Positions 47,938 through 55,825 of a stretch of 56,213 bases of DNA are shown here, one piece after another. The DNA lies in IMG/VR virus record IMGVR_UViG_3300044980_000094, positions 1 through 56,213 of that record; one strand, written 5' to 3'. Position numbers and translations under genes: made by a program. Each line of letters starts with the position of its first letter. Position 1 is the stretch's first letter. Under the pieces are notes generated by a model, which saw only the letters and a list, made by a program, of their open reading frames with translations, made no database searches and was not told the origin of the DNA. The stretch comes from a virus.

Positions 47938-50079
47938 TCAGGGCAGTGGCTGCACTGCCAATGTCACATTGCCCGTCGCAGCTGAGCCTTCTCCCGCTGT
48001 GACACGGAAATATAAATTCGCAAAGCCCGCTGCGGTAAAAGTCTGCGAGTTTACACCCACTGCCAATGCCATCAACTCCGCATTACCCGCAGTTCCGTCC
48101 GCAGCCGTGCTTACTGTCACACTAGCCGGAGTGACGACTGTCGTCCCCGTTGCCCCTGGGCCGGTAAAGACCCCCGCCGATGCGCTGGTCAATGACCCAC
48201 TGGCGCCAGAAATCCTCACCGTATCGACTAGGAATCGCGTAAAGCCAGTCGGCAGCACAATCGGAAATACCGTATCGCCGACGCTGTTGAAATTTACTCC
48301 TCCAGAGACATACGAAATCGTCGGCAGCCCCAGCATTGCCTGCACGTTTGGCACAGTCAGCGCCGCCGGCACGGCCCCAGAGCCACTATTGTTCCCTACG
48401 ATAGTCTTGAAGCTGATCGAGGCGAGGTTGCCGACGCCGAGCGCCGAGCCGGCGACCTGGTAGCCCGTCGCGGCGTCGACCACGCCCGCTGCGGGCGTGC
48501 TCTCGCCGACGCCGAGCGCCGAGAGGCCGCCAATGCCGGAACTCGACCATGTCGAGGAATCTGCAAACGTCAGCGTTTCCGCGAAGCTGCATCCCGTGAC
48601 GACGTAGCCGGTGCGGGAGCACGACATCCAAGTGTTAGATGCGTTGTAGGCGTCGTTTACCGCTCTGAAAAAAATACTGCCAACACTATCTTCCGTGACG
48701 TCCCAATTGTGGGCGTTAGAGCCTTGCGACCCATTAGCGCGCCATTGCAGCGACGGGAGAGCGCCAACAATTTGCACGATCGGATTGAGAAGAATCGCCT
48801 GATTATTAAACGTCGCGTTTGTATAGGACAGAGGAACCACGTCGGCGCTGAAATTGCCCTGTGTGTTCGTGCCAAACACGACCCCGCTGAGGAGGACATT
48901 GTTGTCGCTTACAGTGCCGTTAATGCCGTAACCGCCATTCACAAAGACCGCATCACCAAATGTCGTCCCGGAAATGCTCGCGACAAGCGACGTGCTGTCG
49001 TTCCGGATGCCGTCTCCGGTAGAGGCGCTTCCGAGCCCGCAATTGAGAAACGAGCCGCCAGTCATCACCATATGCCAGGCGACGCCGCTCTGGAAATAAA
49101 GGCATTGCTTGGCTGCGCTGGCGAACCACGTCCCTTGAAAATACAGCCGAGAATTTGTCGATCCCGCGTCGGTTACATTAAAGCCTATGCCAGAGCCGCC
49201 CGTTGTTTCGTCTACGTCGGTCGTCGAACCAAAGAAAAGCTGCACGTTTGCAACAGCGGTGACGCTCTGGTCTACCTGAACATTTATCCCATTCTCCAGA
49301 ATATCCGTCGAATCAACATTCAAGCCGCCGACATTGCCCGCGATGTCCAGCCCGATCGTGGCGCCAAGAATCGACCCTTGCGCCTGAAAATCATCTGTGA
49401 ATTGCTGCCCGGCGTCGCCATTGATGATTTCGGCTTTGTTTGAGGCAAGAAAACTGTAGCCTCGCAGATGAAGCGTGTTGCCTCCGTTAAAGTGAATGCC
49501 ATTATAGAAATTCGTATTGCCGCCCGAGCCGCCGATTGCGCCACCAACTGAGATGTTTGAAATATCCGTCTGGCAGGTGTCCGCGAGTTGCAGGCCGTCG
49601 CCGCCCGTCATCACGGTGCTCGATCGGATGTTCAGGCCGCGAATTGTCCAGCCATAAACTGAGCAGTAGCTATCCGCGCTATCGTTCGCGACGCCGATGA
49701 TCAGCAGGTTGCCGGTCGTGGTTGATCCGGCATAGGTCAGCCGGCTATCCTGCCCATTGCCGATCAGCGAAACATAATTGACCTTCGGAAAGGTGATTGG
49801 GCTCTTGAAGATGCAATTCCCTGACGGAACATATACCGCCGATCCCGCCGTCAGCGACGCCGCCCAGTTCGTCAGCGCGGTCGTATCATCCGTCGTGCCG
49901 TCGCATTTGGCACCGAACTGCTGCGGAATCACTGGCACACTAGGAAGGAACTCCAGCGACCCACCCGAACTGGGCGAGTAAACATACCCAGTGCCCTGCT
50001 GAGCAAGCCCCGCCGACGCCAGCCCGAGTGCCAGCCCAATCCCCGCCAATATCGCCCGGACCCCTTGCCTCTTGCTCAT
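47938..50079 (-). CDS. Tailspike-like protein with pectate-lyase fold and signal peptide
   Basis: 713 aa. Signal peptide (1-26; ILAGIGLALGLASAGLAQQ). Residues 52-110 show the pectate-lyase_3 start: VIPQQFGAKCDGTTDDTTAL, then VYVPSGNCIF and LIGNGQDS. Many later Asn/Gly/Ser repeats fit a right-handed beta helix that may cut host polysaccharide. The C-terminal part is a Ser/Ala/Gly beta region that may trimerise. Sequence style changes in the middle (about 48.4-49.9 kb), so the spike may be a mosaic. Confidence 0.7.
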   Translation of the reverse strand: MSKRQGVRAILAGIGLALGLASAGLAQQGTGYVYSPSSGGSLEFLPSVPVIPQQFGAKCDGTTDDTTALTNWAASLTAGSAVYVPSGNCIFKSPITFPKVNYVSLIGNGQDSRLTYAGSTTTGNLLIIGVANDSADSYCSVYGWTIRGLNIRSSTVMTGGDGLQLADTCQTDISNISVGGAIGGSGGNTNFYNGIHFNGGNTLHLRGYSFLASNKAEIINGDAGQQFTDDFQAQGSILGATIGLDIAGNVGGLNVDSTDILENGINVQVDQSVTAVANVQLFFGSTTDVDETTGGSGIGFNVTDAGSTNSRLYFQGTWFASAAKQCLYFQSGVAWHMVMTGGSFLNCGLGSASTGDGIRNDSTSLVASISGTTFGDAVFVNGGYGINGTVSDNNVLLSGVVFGTNTQGNFSADVVPLSYTNATFNNQAILLNPIVQIVGALPSLQWRANGSQGSNAHNWDVTEDSVGSIFFRAVNDAYNASNTWMSCSRTGYVVTGCSFAETLTFADSSTWSSSGIGGLSALGVGESTPAAGVVDAATGYQVAGSALGVGNLASISFKTIVGNNSGSGAVPAALTVPNVQAMLGLPTISYVSGGVNFNSVGDTVFPIVLPTGFTRFLVDTVRISGASGSLTSASAGVFTGPGATGTTVVTPASVTVSTAADGTAGNAELMALAVGVNSQTFTAAGFANLYFRVTAGEGSAATGNVTLAVQPLP

Positions 50080-50882
50080 GCCACCACCACGAAGCCGTTA
50101 TTATTCCACAGCTGCCCGCTGCCGGCGCCCGGATTCACCTTCGGCAGCAGATTCCCATTCAATACCGCCGACCCAGACTGTATCTGCACCGCCACAATGG
50201 CGCCAAAGCACGAGTCGTTGCCGCTCGTGCAAATTGCCCAGGTGGACAAAAAGACCTGAGTCATCTGTGTCAGTTCCAGCACAATCATGCCCGTCGCGAA
50301 CAGAAACGGCGCTGGCCCCGTCACGACGCCGTTGTTCGGGTCCTGGCCTGTGTCCACGAACCCCAGCGGATTCCCGAACGGAATCGTCGCACTCGTGGTG
50401 CTGATCCAGCCCCGGACCCTCTGCGGCCCAATCGACGCCGCGTTGCCGACGTTGCCGCTCACAGCCCATGTCCCCGGCGGCAATTCGATCGAGGTGATGT
50501 CAGTCGGAGTTGCAGTCGGCAGCGGAACGGGACTTGACTCTGGCACGACAGAGGAGACAATGGCAGGGCTGCTGGCCGCAGCCGTCTGGCCATCACCGAC
50601 CTGAGTAATCTGGTCCCAGATTACATCCCCGAACTGGTCCTGGACAATCTGCCTATACTGGCCGTCGAGAGCCCAAATGGAGCATTGGCCGCTGGCGTTG
50701 AGCCCGATCGGATTGGCGTTCGGCACTAGCTGTTGGGCGTCTTGCCAGGTCACTGCCGGAGTGGTCGTGTTGGGTACATAGATATATACTAGGCCCCCCG
50801 CAAGCGGCACCCCATTGGCGTCAACGAATGTCTGCATGCCCGGAGGCATTTTGCCATATCCGGCAGGGGCTGTCACAGCCAC
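50076..50882 (-). CDS. Tail-fibre/spike anchor protein
   Basis: 268 aa. Residues 15-95 (TFVDANGVPLAGGLVYIYVP, then NPIGLNASGQ and YRQIVQDQFGDVIWDQIT) resemble the P22 tailspike head-binding domain, which docks on the tail hub. The C-terminal 140 residues are a separate beta domain. It lacks a signal peptide, unlike adjacent fibre genes, so it is probably a true virion part; overlaps the tailspike start by ATGA. GTG start. Confidence 0.6.
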   Translation of the reverse strand: MAVTAPAGYGKMPPGMQTFVDANGVPLAGGLVYIYVPNTTTPAVTWQDAQQLVPNANPIGLNASGQCSIWALDGQYRQIVQDQFGDVIWDQITQVGDGQTAAASSPAIVSSVVPESSPVPLPTATPTDITSIELPPGTWAVSGNVGNAASIGPQRVRGWISTTSATIPFGNPLGFVDTGQDPNNGVVTGPAPFLFATGMIVLELTQMTQVFLSTWAICTSGNDSCFGAIVAVQIQSGSAVLNGNLLPKVNPGAGSGQLWNNNGFVVVA

Positions 50883-50913
50883 GGCCCCCAGCCCATGCCC
50901 ATGCCTGCCTCTG

Positions 50914-52446
50914 CTAGTCCGCCCGTGTGCAAATTACATCTCCGGCCGTTGCATTTCCGCCAGTATTGACATTCTCGGTCCCCAGGAATAGATTCGTACT
51001 ACTGGCGACTGAGAATCTCTTCGTCCCCGTAAACATCTTCTGGATACTGCCTGCCGTGAAGGCTGCGGACAGGAACTGATCCCCGCTCGTGACATTACCT
51101 GGCTCGGTATTGGACTGCAGCCCGACCCAAGCCTCGAGGAAACTAAACGAAACCCCTGCATTCGGGAATGTCGTCACGATGCCCCAGCAGAGCCAATCCC
51201 CTGCCCCAATAGTCGCATAGGCCACATCCTGGGGGCTTGCCGTGGACATATTGGCCCCCGAGTGGCCGGTCTGCGTCCCGCTGCCGTTACTCGCGGCCGA
51301 TATTGGACTACTGCCCGCAGTCGCGGACACAGTAATAGTCGCGCCACTTTGCCCGACCACGTAGTAATTCGCCCCCGCAGTGAAACCACTCGGCAGCCCC
51401 CCAGTAGTGGTGAAATACACAACCGTGCCGACTGGCGGTGTGTTGGTTCCCCACTGGATATTGGCCGAGCCATTCGCAAAGGTCACTATGCCACCTGCGC
51501 CAGCATAGGTAGTCTGGCAGATTTCGCCAATCTGACCGGCCCCACAGCCCGGCGGAGTGCCACTGATATTGGGGGCCACCTGGCTGCTGGAGTAGTCCCC
51601 GCTGCTAGCCACTACTGTGCCTGTGCGCCCGGAGAAAGAGTTTACAAATGCGCCGCCGTCCTTGAGGACTGTCCCGGACGTATTCGCAAAAACCGCCACG
51701 TCATTGGCGGTTGAACTCCCTGGCCCACTGACATTGCCGCCTCCGCTGGGCGTTGCCCAGACTCCGTCTCCACGCCAGTATGTCGAGCTGCTTGCTGACG
51801 TGCCGCTGGCCAAATTAGCCACCGGCAGATTGCCCGTGACGCCCCCGGTGCCAGCAGCGGCGAGATTGACTGCGGCCTGGCCTGGGCAGCCTGCGGCAGC
51901 AGTTGTGCTCAGTAGCCCGGCGCTAGAGCCACAGAGTGCCCCCTGGGTTGCTAGCCCCGAGAACGTAACGGTCCCGCTAGCCCCGAGGGTCGTAAATGCG
52001 CCCGAGCTGCGCGAACTGGCCCCGATAGGGCTAGAGTTGATATTCGAACTGCTGATGCTTGCGCCGCTGATTACGCTCGTCTGGGTCGTGGCAGGGTTGA
52101 GCAGGATCCATGAGGTCCCAGTCGAGGTCAGCATGGCCACGTAGCCGGGCTGGGCGATGTCGTTTGGCGCCAGCGCGAGCGAGCCGGATTTGACCACCGG
52201 CAGGGCCTGCGAGCCCAATGCCTGCAAGGTCACATTTGGGCTAGTATTAGCGCTGAGGGCCGTCAGCAGCAGCAGATTGGTCGTATTGCCGCAAGGCAGG
52301 GCCGGGACTGTGATCGCGTTGGGCGTGCCGCCAGCGGCTGCGTTTGCGATACACTGGACGTTTGGTTGGCTGCGGGCAGGCCCTGAGAGGCCCCAGGCCA
52401 GAGCAGTCGCGGCTAGCAGCCCAATGAGGCGGGGCTTCGAGATCAT
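50914..52446 (-). CDS. Fibre-like protein with signal peptide
   Basis: 510 aa. Signal peptide [20 protein letters not shown] with ARS-Q cleavage, then long Ser/Ala/Gly/Thr beta stretches ([41 protein letters not shown]) and the short [13 protein letters not shown] tail-fibre repeat. ATGA overlap with the small-terminase-like gene upstream. The role in host binding is inferred from the repeats. Confidence 0.65.
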   Translation of the reverse strand: MISKPRLIGLLAATALAWGLSGPARSQPNVQCIANAAAGGTPNAITVPALPCGNTTNLLLLTALSANTSPNVTLQALGSQALPVVKSGSLALAPNDIAQPGYVAMLTSTGTSWILLNPATTQTSVISGASISSSNINSSPIGASSRSSGAFTTLGASGTVTFSGLATQGALCGSSAGLLSTTAAAGCPGQAAVNLAAAGTGGVTGNLPVANLASGTSASSSTYWRGDGVWATPSGGGNVSGPGSSTANDVAVFANTSGTVLKDGGAFVNSFSGRTGTVVASSGDYSSSQVAPNISGTPPGCGAGQIGEICQTTYAGAGGIVTFANGSANIQWGTNTPPVGTVVYFTTTGGLPSGFTAGANYYVVGQSGATITVSATAGSSPISAASNGSGTQTGHSGANMSTASPQDVAYATIGAGDWLCWGIVTTFPNAGVSFSFLEAWVGLQSNTEPGNVTSGDQFLSAAFTAGSIQKMFTGTKRFSVASSTNLFLGTENVNTGGNATAGDVICTRAD

Positions 52447-53108
52447 ACTTTGGGGCCTGGGGCGAATGGGCTGGCACTCACTGGGCTGCTCGCTGCTAGC
52501 TCGCCCTCGATGACATTGCCCGCCTCTGGCGTCGAGGCCTTGACGAACGAAATCTGAACATTGACCGGCGCAGTCCCACTGGGGCCGCCTGGGCCACTGC
52601 TTGTTGGCTCCACCAATAGCAGCTTAATCGCCTCCATTAATTCTCGGTGGGAGAATTTTTGGCTGCCGGGATTTGCCCCCTCCTCGTGGAGGCGCCTTTG
52701 CAGCAGCAGTAGAGTGTCCAGGCCCAGATCCCTCATGCGGGTCCGGACATCGACCATGATCTCGTCCTTGACGCCACTGTAATGCTCGACTAGGGCCGCA
52801 AAGGTCGGATCGGACTGGATCGAGGAGATATATCCCGGCGAGTAGCCGGTGATGAGGCTAATCCTCACTGGGGCCTCGCCGATGGCGATAAGCCGGGCCA
52901 GTTGGTGATGGCTAAAGCGCAGGTCTTTGAGGGTCGGTTTGGGGCTCAGGGCTGGCGCCTGGGGCATGGCCAGGCGGACGATGTCGCCCTCGTCGAGGTC
53001 TCGGACATACGTGGCGCTGAGGACTAGGGGGCTCGGGCCGGAGCTCTGGCCCGGCCCTGGGCTCGGCACTGGCTCCTCGAGAGGCTGCTCTGCGGCGAAA
53101 GAGTCCAT
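52443..53108 (-). CDS. Helix-turn-helix protein, candidate terminase small subunit
   Basis: 221 aa. The centre ([20 protein letters not shown] then [19 protein letters not shown]) is an HTH of the type found in phage small terminases, followed by a helical part ([16 protein letters not shown]..). N- and C-terminal ends are Pro/Ser-rich. It lies far from the large terminase in this genome, but the HTH plus the conserved TGYSPGYIS-type turn suit DNA recognition at packaging initiation. ATG 53108 has AAGG upstream; the longer frame is low complexity. Confidence 0.6.
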   Translation of the reverse strand: MDSFAAEQPLEEPVPSPGPGQSSGPSPLVLSATYVRDLDEGDIVRLAMPQAPALSPKPTLKDLRFSHHQLARLIAIGEAPVRISLITGYSPGYISSIQSDPTFAALVEHYSGVKDEIMVDVRTRMRDLGLDTLLLLQRRLHEEGANPGSQKFSHRELMEAIKLLLVEPTSSGPGGPSGTAPVNVQISFVKASTPEAGNVIEGELAASSPVSASPFAPGPKV

Positions 53109-53550
53109 TTGGGGCCTTGGCTGGCGGGATGGCGGCGACACTGAGAACGGGCTGGGAGGAGTCTGGTCGCCGCTCGGGTGTCGCCGCCGGGCGCAGCACG
53201 GAGCCACACACTACGCCGCCGATAGGATGGCGCAGAATGGGCGGCAGGGCAAGAAGAATGGGCATGGGCGAAGGGGAATGGCGGCAAGCATGGGCGGCGG
53301 ACACGGCGTGGGCGGAGCTGAGCTTGATAGGAAGGGCCGCGTGGAATGGCCGACTGTCTCTGGCCACCTAGCAAGGCCACGGTGTTTTTGCATCTCATAT
53401 CGATATGTCTTTAGGCCCTTCCCTGTGGGCTCTCCGCTCGGCCAGTCCCCCGGCCATGTCCACGCCGGGCCAGGAGCATTGTGGCCAATGCGGACTGGCC
53501 TAAGACCCGCACGAGGCGGGCCTGATGGGGAACGTGATGTTTGGCGCGCG
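53109..53550. other. Non-coding leader upstream of the late arm
   Basis: 442 bases between 53108 and 53551 without a credible gene; the reading frames here are Arg/Pro-rich shadows of G+C repeats. It contains a 12-bp palindrome CATATCGATATG (53396-53407), the only AT-rich spot. It may carry the late promoter, but no TTGACA-type box was found on the minus strand. Confidence 0.5.
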
Positions 53551-53706
53551 CTAGCTCGTGGTCGACGCAATCAACGCAAAGCACCAAGCTAGACTAGCGT
53601 TGCACCCTAGTTCACGCCAAGTGGCATCGAACACAACCCATACCCCGTGCGGGTCCTGGCGGACGATTCCGAGCGCGTTGCCATTCAATGTTATTCGGTA
53701 TTCCAT
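53551..53706 (-). CDS. Small early protein
   Basis: 51 aa. It begins MEYRITLNGNALGIV and has WVVFDATWRELG, a compact beta-helix look. GAGGAG six bases before ATG, and its own promoter (53735-53763) 29 bases upstream of the ATG. One of four minus-strand units with the same promoter type, so it is likely expressed early. The function is unknown. Confidence 0.65.
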   Translation of the reverse strand: MEYRITLNGNALGIVRQDPHGVWVVFDATWRELGCNASLAWCFALIASTTS

Positions 53707-53734
53707 TTTGGGCTCCTCTTTGATCGATGATCCG

Positions 53735-53763
53735 ACCCTAGCTCACGCTTCGGCCCGTGTCAA
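53735..53763 (-). promoter_or_regulatory. Sigma70-like promoter A
   Basis: On the minus strand: TTGACA (53763-53758), 17-base spacer, TAGGGT (53740-53735). About 45 bases around it, from the -10 to GTCGATTTATG upstream, are nearly identical to promoter B and similar to promoter C, so all three probably answer to the same factor. Confidence 0.75.
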
Positions 53764-53967
53764 CATAAATCGACATGACTTGGCATGCCAAATGAGCATG
53801 ACGCCGATCTAATCCTCGCATGACATTAGATGGCCAGCGCGGGCCAAGGGCGGACATGAAGCCATTGGGCTATGCCTGGCCCGCCGATCTAATGTTGGCA
53901 TTTTGTTCTAATTCACGAGCTGCAGAGGGTTGCATCGCGCAACTCAAGCGTGCATGGCTGGCCAACG

Positions 53968-53991
53968 AAAAGGGGCGCATTGCTGCGCCCC
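53968..53991 (-). terminator. Rho-independent terminator
   Basis: On the minus strand GGGGCGCA and TGCGCCCC form an 8-bp GC stem with a 4-base loop, followed by TTTT (53971-53968). It lies 29 bases after the stop of 54020..54232 and before promoter A, so each small gene is its own transcription unit. Confidence 0.75.
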
Positions 53992-54019
53992 GATCCGATC
54001 CGTTGCTAGCTTGGGCGCG

Positions 54020-54232
54020 CTAGTCAATCATAATCGAGTCGATCAATTCAATCAACTCGCTAAATGCTTGCGCGCGTCCGGTTTGTATCTTGCCCTGTTG
54101 CACCGTGGCTGCGCGTAGTTGCAACGATATAGACTCGTCGCGCTTGCCCCATGCCCATTTGCGAATGTCGTCTTTAAATTGTTCAGCGGCTTGCAATGGG
54201 GTTAAATTGCCGAGTCGGAATGTGATCTGCAT
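54020..54232 (-). CDS. Small early protein
   Basis: 70 aa. A mixed alpha/beta start (QITFRLGNLTPLQAAEQF) followed by a helical C-terminus (AQAFSELIELIDSIM). GAGGAG eight bases before ATG. Flanked by its own promoter (54262-54290) and terminator (53968-53991). Function unknown; short genes in such units are often early host-takeover genes, by inference. Confidence 0.65.
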   Translation of the reverse strand: MQITFRLGNLTPLQAAEQFKDDIRKWAWGKRDESISLQLRAATVQQGKIQTGRAQAFSELIELIDSIMID

Positions 54233-54261
54233 GACCTGGGCTCCTCTTTGTTGACAATCCG

Positions 54262-54290
54262 ACCCTAGCTCACGCTTCGGCCCGTGTCAA
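54262..54290 (-). promoter_or_regulatory. Sigma70-like promoter B
   Basis: On the minus strand: TTGACA (54290-54285), 17-base spacer, TAGGGT (54267-54262). Spacer and upstream GTCGATTTATG are identical to promoter A. Confidence 0.75.
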
Positions 54291-54307
54291 CATAAATCGA
54301 CCCAGCA

Positions 54308-54565
54308 TCACGAATAGTCTGGTTGCGAGCTTTCGGGCGCGAGGATCAGGTCTGATGGCGGACAATTGCATTCGGCAATCCGCTGATATTGGCCATCAAT
54401 CATAACCGTGTCACGATACGGCCAATTACTGCCGTCATTTGCCAATTCGCCATTGAAGAATATGTTGCGCGCACCGTTATACCCGCGCCCCTCCGTGTAA
54501 GCGATGCTCTTACAGTTCCAACGGAGATTTGAATGATGCTTACACGTAAGATGAATGTGATTCAT
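54308..54565 (-). CDS. Small early protein with Cys/His cluster
   Basis: 85 aa. N-terminal HIHLTCKHHSNLRWNCKS and C-terminal CNCPPSD hold five His and four Cys that could bind zinc; the middle has an aromatic/Asn-rich stretch. GAGGAG eight bases before ATG, promoter C upstream. Function unknown. Confidence 0.65.
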   Translation of the reverse strand: MNHIHLTCKHHSNLRWNCKSIAYTEGRGYNGARNIFFNGELANDGSNWPYRDTVMIDGQYQRIAECNCPPSDLILAPESSQPDYS

Positions 54566-54595
54566 GACCTGAGCTCCTCTTTAATTGCCAATCCA

Positions 54596-54624
54596 ATACT
54601 ATCTCAAGCCTCGGGCCATGTCAA
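54596..54624 (-). promoter_or_regulatory. Sigma70-like promoter C
   Basis: On the minus strand: TTGACA (54624-54619), 17-base spacer, TAGTAT (54601-54596), the best -10 box of the group. It overlaps a perfect 12-bp inverted repeat (54611-54644) around the -35, which could be an operator. Confidence 0.75.
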
Positions 54625-54644
54625 CACAAATCGACATGGCCCGA
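54611..54644. promoter_or_regulatory. Operator-like 12-bp inverted repeat over promoter C
   Basis: TCGGGCCATGTC and GACATGGCCCGA flank the 10 bases AACACAAATC; the arms are perfect. The inner GTC...GAC with AACAyAAATC is conserved at promoters A and B, where the outer arms are decayed. A dimeric repressor bound here would block the -35 element. No repressor gene is recognised. Confidence 0.5.
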
Positions 54645-54671
54645 AGGAATTATTTGGAGTCGACGTTGGGA

Positions 54672-55337
54672 TCAGAAATCCACCCCACCCGCCTTGGCAG
54701 CCTGCTCGGCCAACTTCTGGCTTTCTCGCGCCTTACGGTCAAGGGTGGCCTGGGCCGACTTGCGGAGCTCGGCGTCGAACTTGGTCATATAGCCCTCGAT
54801 GAACGAACTCCACGTGCGGGTCGTGCCATTGTCGAGGGTGAAGACATAGTCCGGCTTCGGAAAAGCCGTGCCGTTCTTGCCCCAGGCACCGGTAACGCCA
54901 CTCGCGACCAGCCGCGCCTTGACCTTGTTCCGAGCCTCGAGGGCCATTTCGGCCTCGAGCGGGCTAAGCCTCGGCCCACGCTCGCCGCCATCGCCCAACG
55001 TGCCGGCGAAGATTTCGGCCAAAAACTCGGCCCGGACGGCTTCGCACTTGGCGGCGAACTCAGGGCTCTTCGAGAACTTGTTCTCCCGAAGCCGGGTTCG
55101 GATCGCGTCCTCGGCGGCCTTGCGGGCCTCTTTGACCGGCACTGGGTCCATGGCGTTGATGGCCTCCCGGACGACGTCGCTCGTGACGGCGCTCGAGGTC
55201 TCACTGCCGTGGATATGGGTAGCGCCACGATTGATGAGGGCCACGATCGAGGCCAAGGGGGTGTCGGCGATCTTGAACGCGTTGCCGCCCCAATTCCACG
55301 TGGCCGAGGCGATATTGGTATTGTCGGTATCGGACAT
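54672..55337 (-). CDS. Hypothetical early protein with C-terminal VDF tail
   Basis: 221 aa. The N-terminus (IASATWNWGGNAFKI and LASIVALINRGATHIHG) is of a type I have seen in phage proteins of unknown role. The middle is helical and charged; a beta segment (DYVFTLDNGTTRTWS) precedes a Lys-rich helix and the end Gly-Gly-Val-Asp-Phe. The ending matches five other proteins here. First gene of the minus arm, with its own promoter (55382-55410) and GGAG eight bases before ATG. Confidence 0.65.
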   Translation of the reverse strand: MSDTDNTNIASATWNWGGNAFKIADTPLASIVALINRGATHIHGSETSSAVTSDVVREAINAMDPVPVKEARKAAEDAIRTRLRENKFSKSPEFAAKCEAVRAEFLAEIFAGTLGDGGERGPRLSPLEAEMALEARNKVKARLVASGVTGAWGKNGTAFPKPDYVFTLDNGTTRTWSSFIEGYMTKFDAELRKSAQATLDRKARESQKLAEQAAKAGGVDF

Positions 55338-55381
55338 GATGTTTACTCCGTTTGCCCCCGGCCCATTGCCGGGATGGAGAG

Positions 55382-55410
55382 ACCCTAACCGACCTCGGCG
55401 GCAAAGTCAA
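55382..55410 (-). promoter_or_regulatory. Sigma70-like promoter D
   Basis: On the minus strand: TTGACT (55410-55405), 17-base spacer, TAGGGT (55387-55382). Same spacing and -10 box as promoters A and B. It drives the gene at 55337 with a 45-base leader. Confidence 0.75.
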
Positions 55411-55516
55411 CGGGAAAATGCAAAGAGATGGGATTATTTTGTCATGGGCGACCAATGGACGACTCGCCATCCACTGGTCGCCGACAATGGTCGATTGGCT
55501 GCACGGGATGCGCCAA

Positions 55517-55551
55517 CAAGGCCACACTTGGGCGGATCAAGTGTGGCCTTG
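55517..55551 (+). other. GGCCACACTTG-family hairpin
   Basis: CAAGGCCACACTTG and CAAGTGTGGCCTTG pair over 14 bp around GGCGGAT. Same family as 39391-39425 and 55684-55714. No T-run follows, so a protein-binding site or packaging/replication signal is as likely as a terminator. Confidence 0.6.
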
Positions 55552-55683
55552 GGCCGCCGACCATGGCCCTCGGCTCTTGCGCCCCGCTTCGGGCGGCGCA
55601 TTCCCCATCCCATTCCCCGTCCCATAACGGACCCGCTTTTCCACCCACCCTTGTCCTCCCCCAATTCCCTGACCACGCTCCCT

Positions 55684-55714
55684 AGGCCACGCTTGGCAGG
55701 ATCAAGCATGGCCT
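55684..55714 (+). other. GGCCACACTTG-family hairpin, diverged
   Basis: AGGCCACGCTTG and CAAGCATGGCCT pair with one mismatch around GCAGGAT. The conserved loop end GGAT and the CTTG/CAAG closing match the other two members, so the loop as well as the stem seems to matter. Confidence 0.55.
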
Positions 55715-55717
55715 CGT

Positions 55718-55758
55718 GTGGTCTCTATCAATTTCCTTGCAATCGTGGTCTCTATCAA
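55718..55758 (+). repeat. Direct repeat GTGGTCTCTATCAA x2
   Basis: Two identical 14-base copies at 55718-55731 and 55745-55758, 27 bases apart start to start (about 2.6 helical turns). Situated between a hairpin and the AT-rich palindrome; could be iteron-like protein sites. Confidence 0.6.
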
Positions 55759-55784
55759 GCCGAGCCCCGCCAAATTCACCCCCC

Positions 55785-55825
55785 TCTTCCTATTCTACAT
55801 ATATATATTGTATAGAATAGGAAGA
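55785..55825. other. AT-rich palindrome in the intergenic region
   Basis: TCTTCCTATTCTA (55785-55797) and TAGAATAGGAAGA (55813-55825) are perfect 13-bp arms around an AT-only-like centre (CATATATATATTGTA). It stands out in a GC-rich genome. An origin-type unwinding site, a divergent operator or a recombination site is possible. Confidence 0.65.

Noticed and set aside
53211-53570. A 119-codon minus frame in the late leader
   Set aside because: It is Arg/Pro/Ser-rich throughout, has no ribosome site, and runs into the early gene at 53551.
53820-54023. A 67-codon plus-strand frame between two minus-strand early genes
   Set aside because: It contains the terminator hairpin of the minus-strand gene, has no clear ribosome site and lies on the opposite strand to all neighbours.
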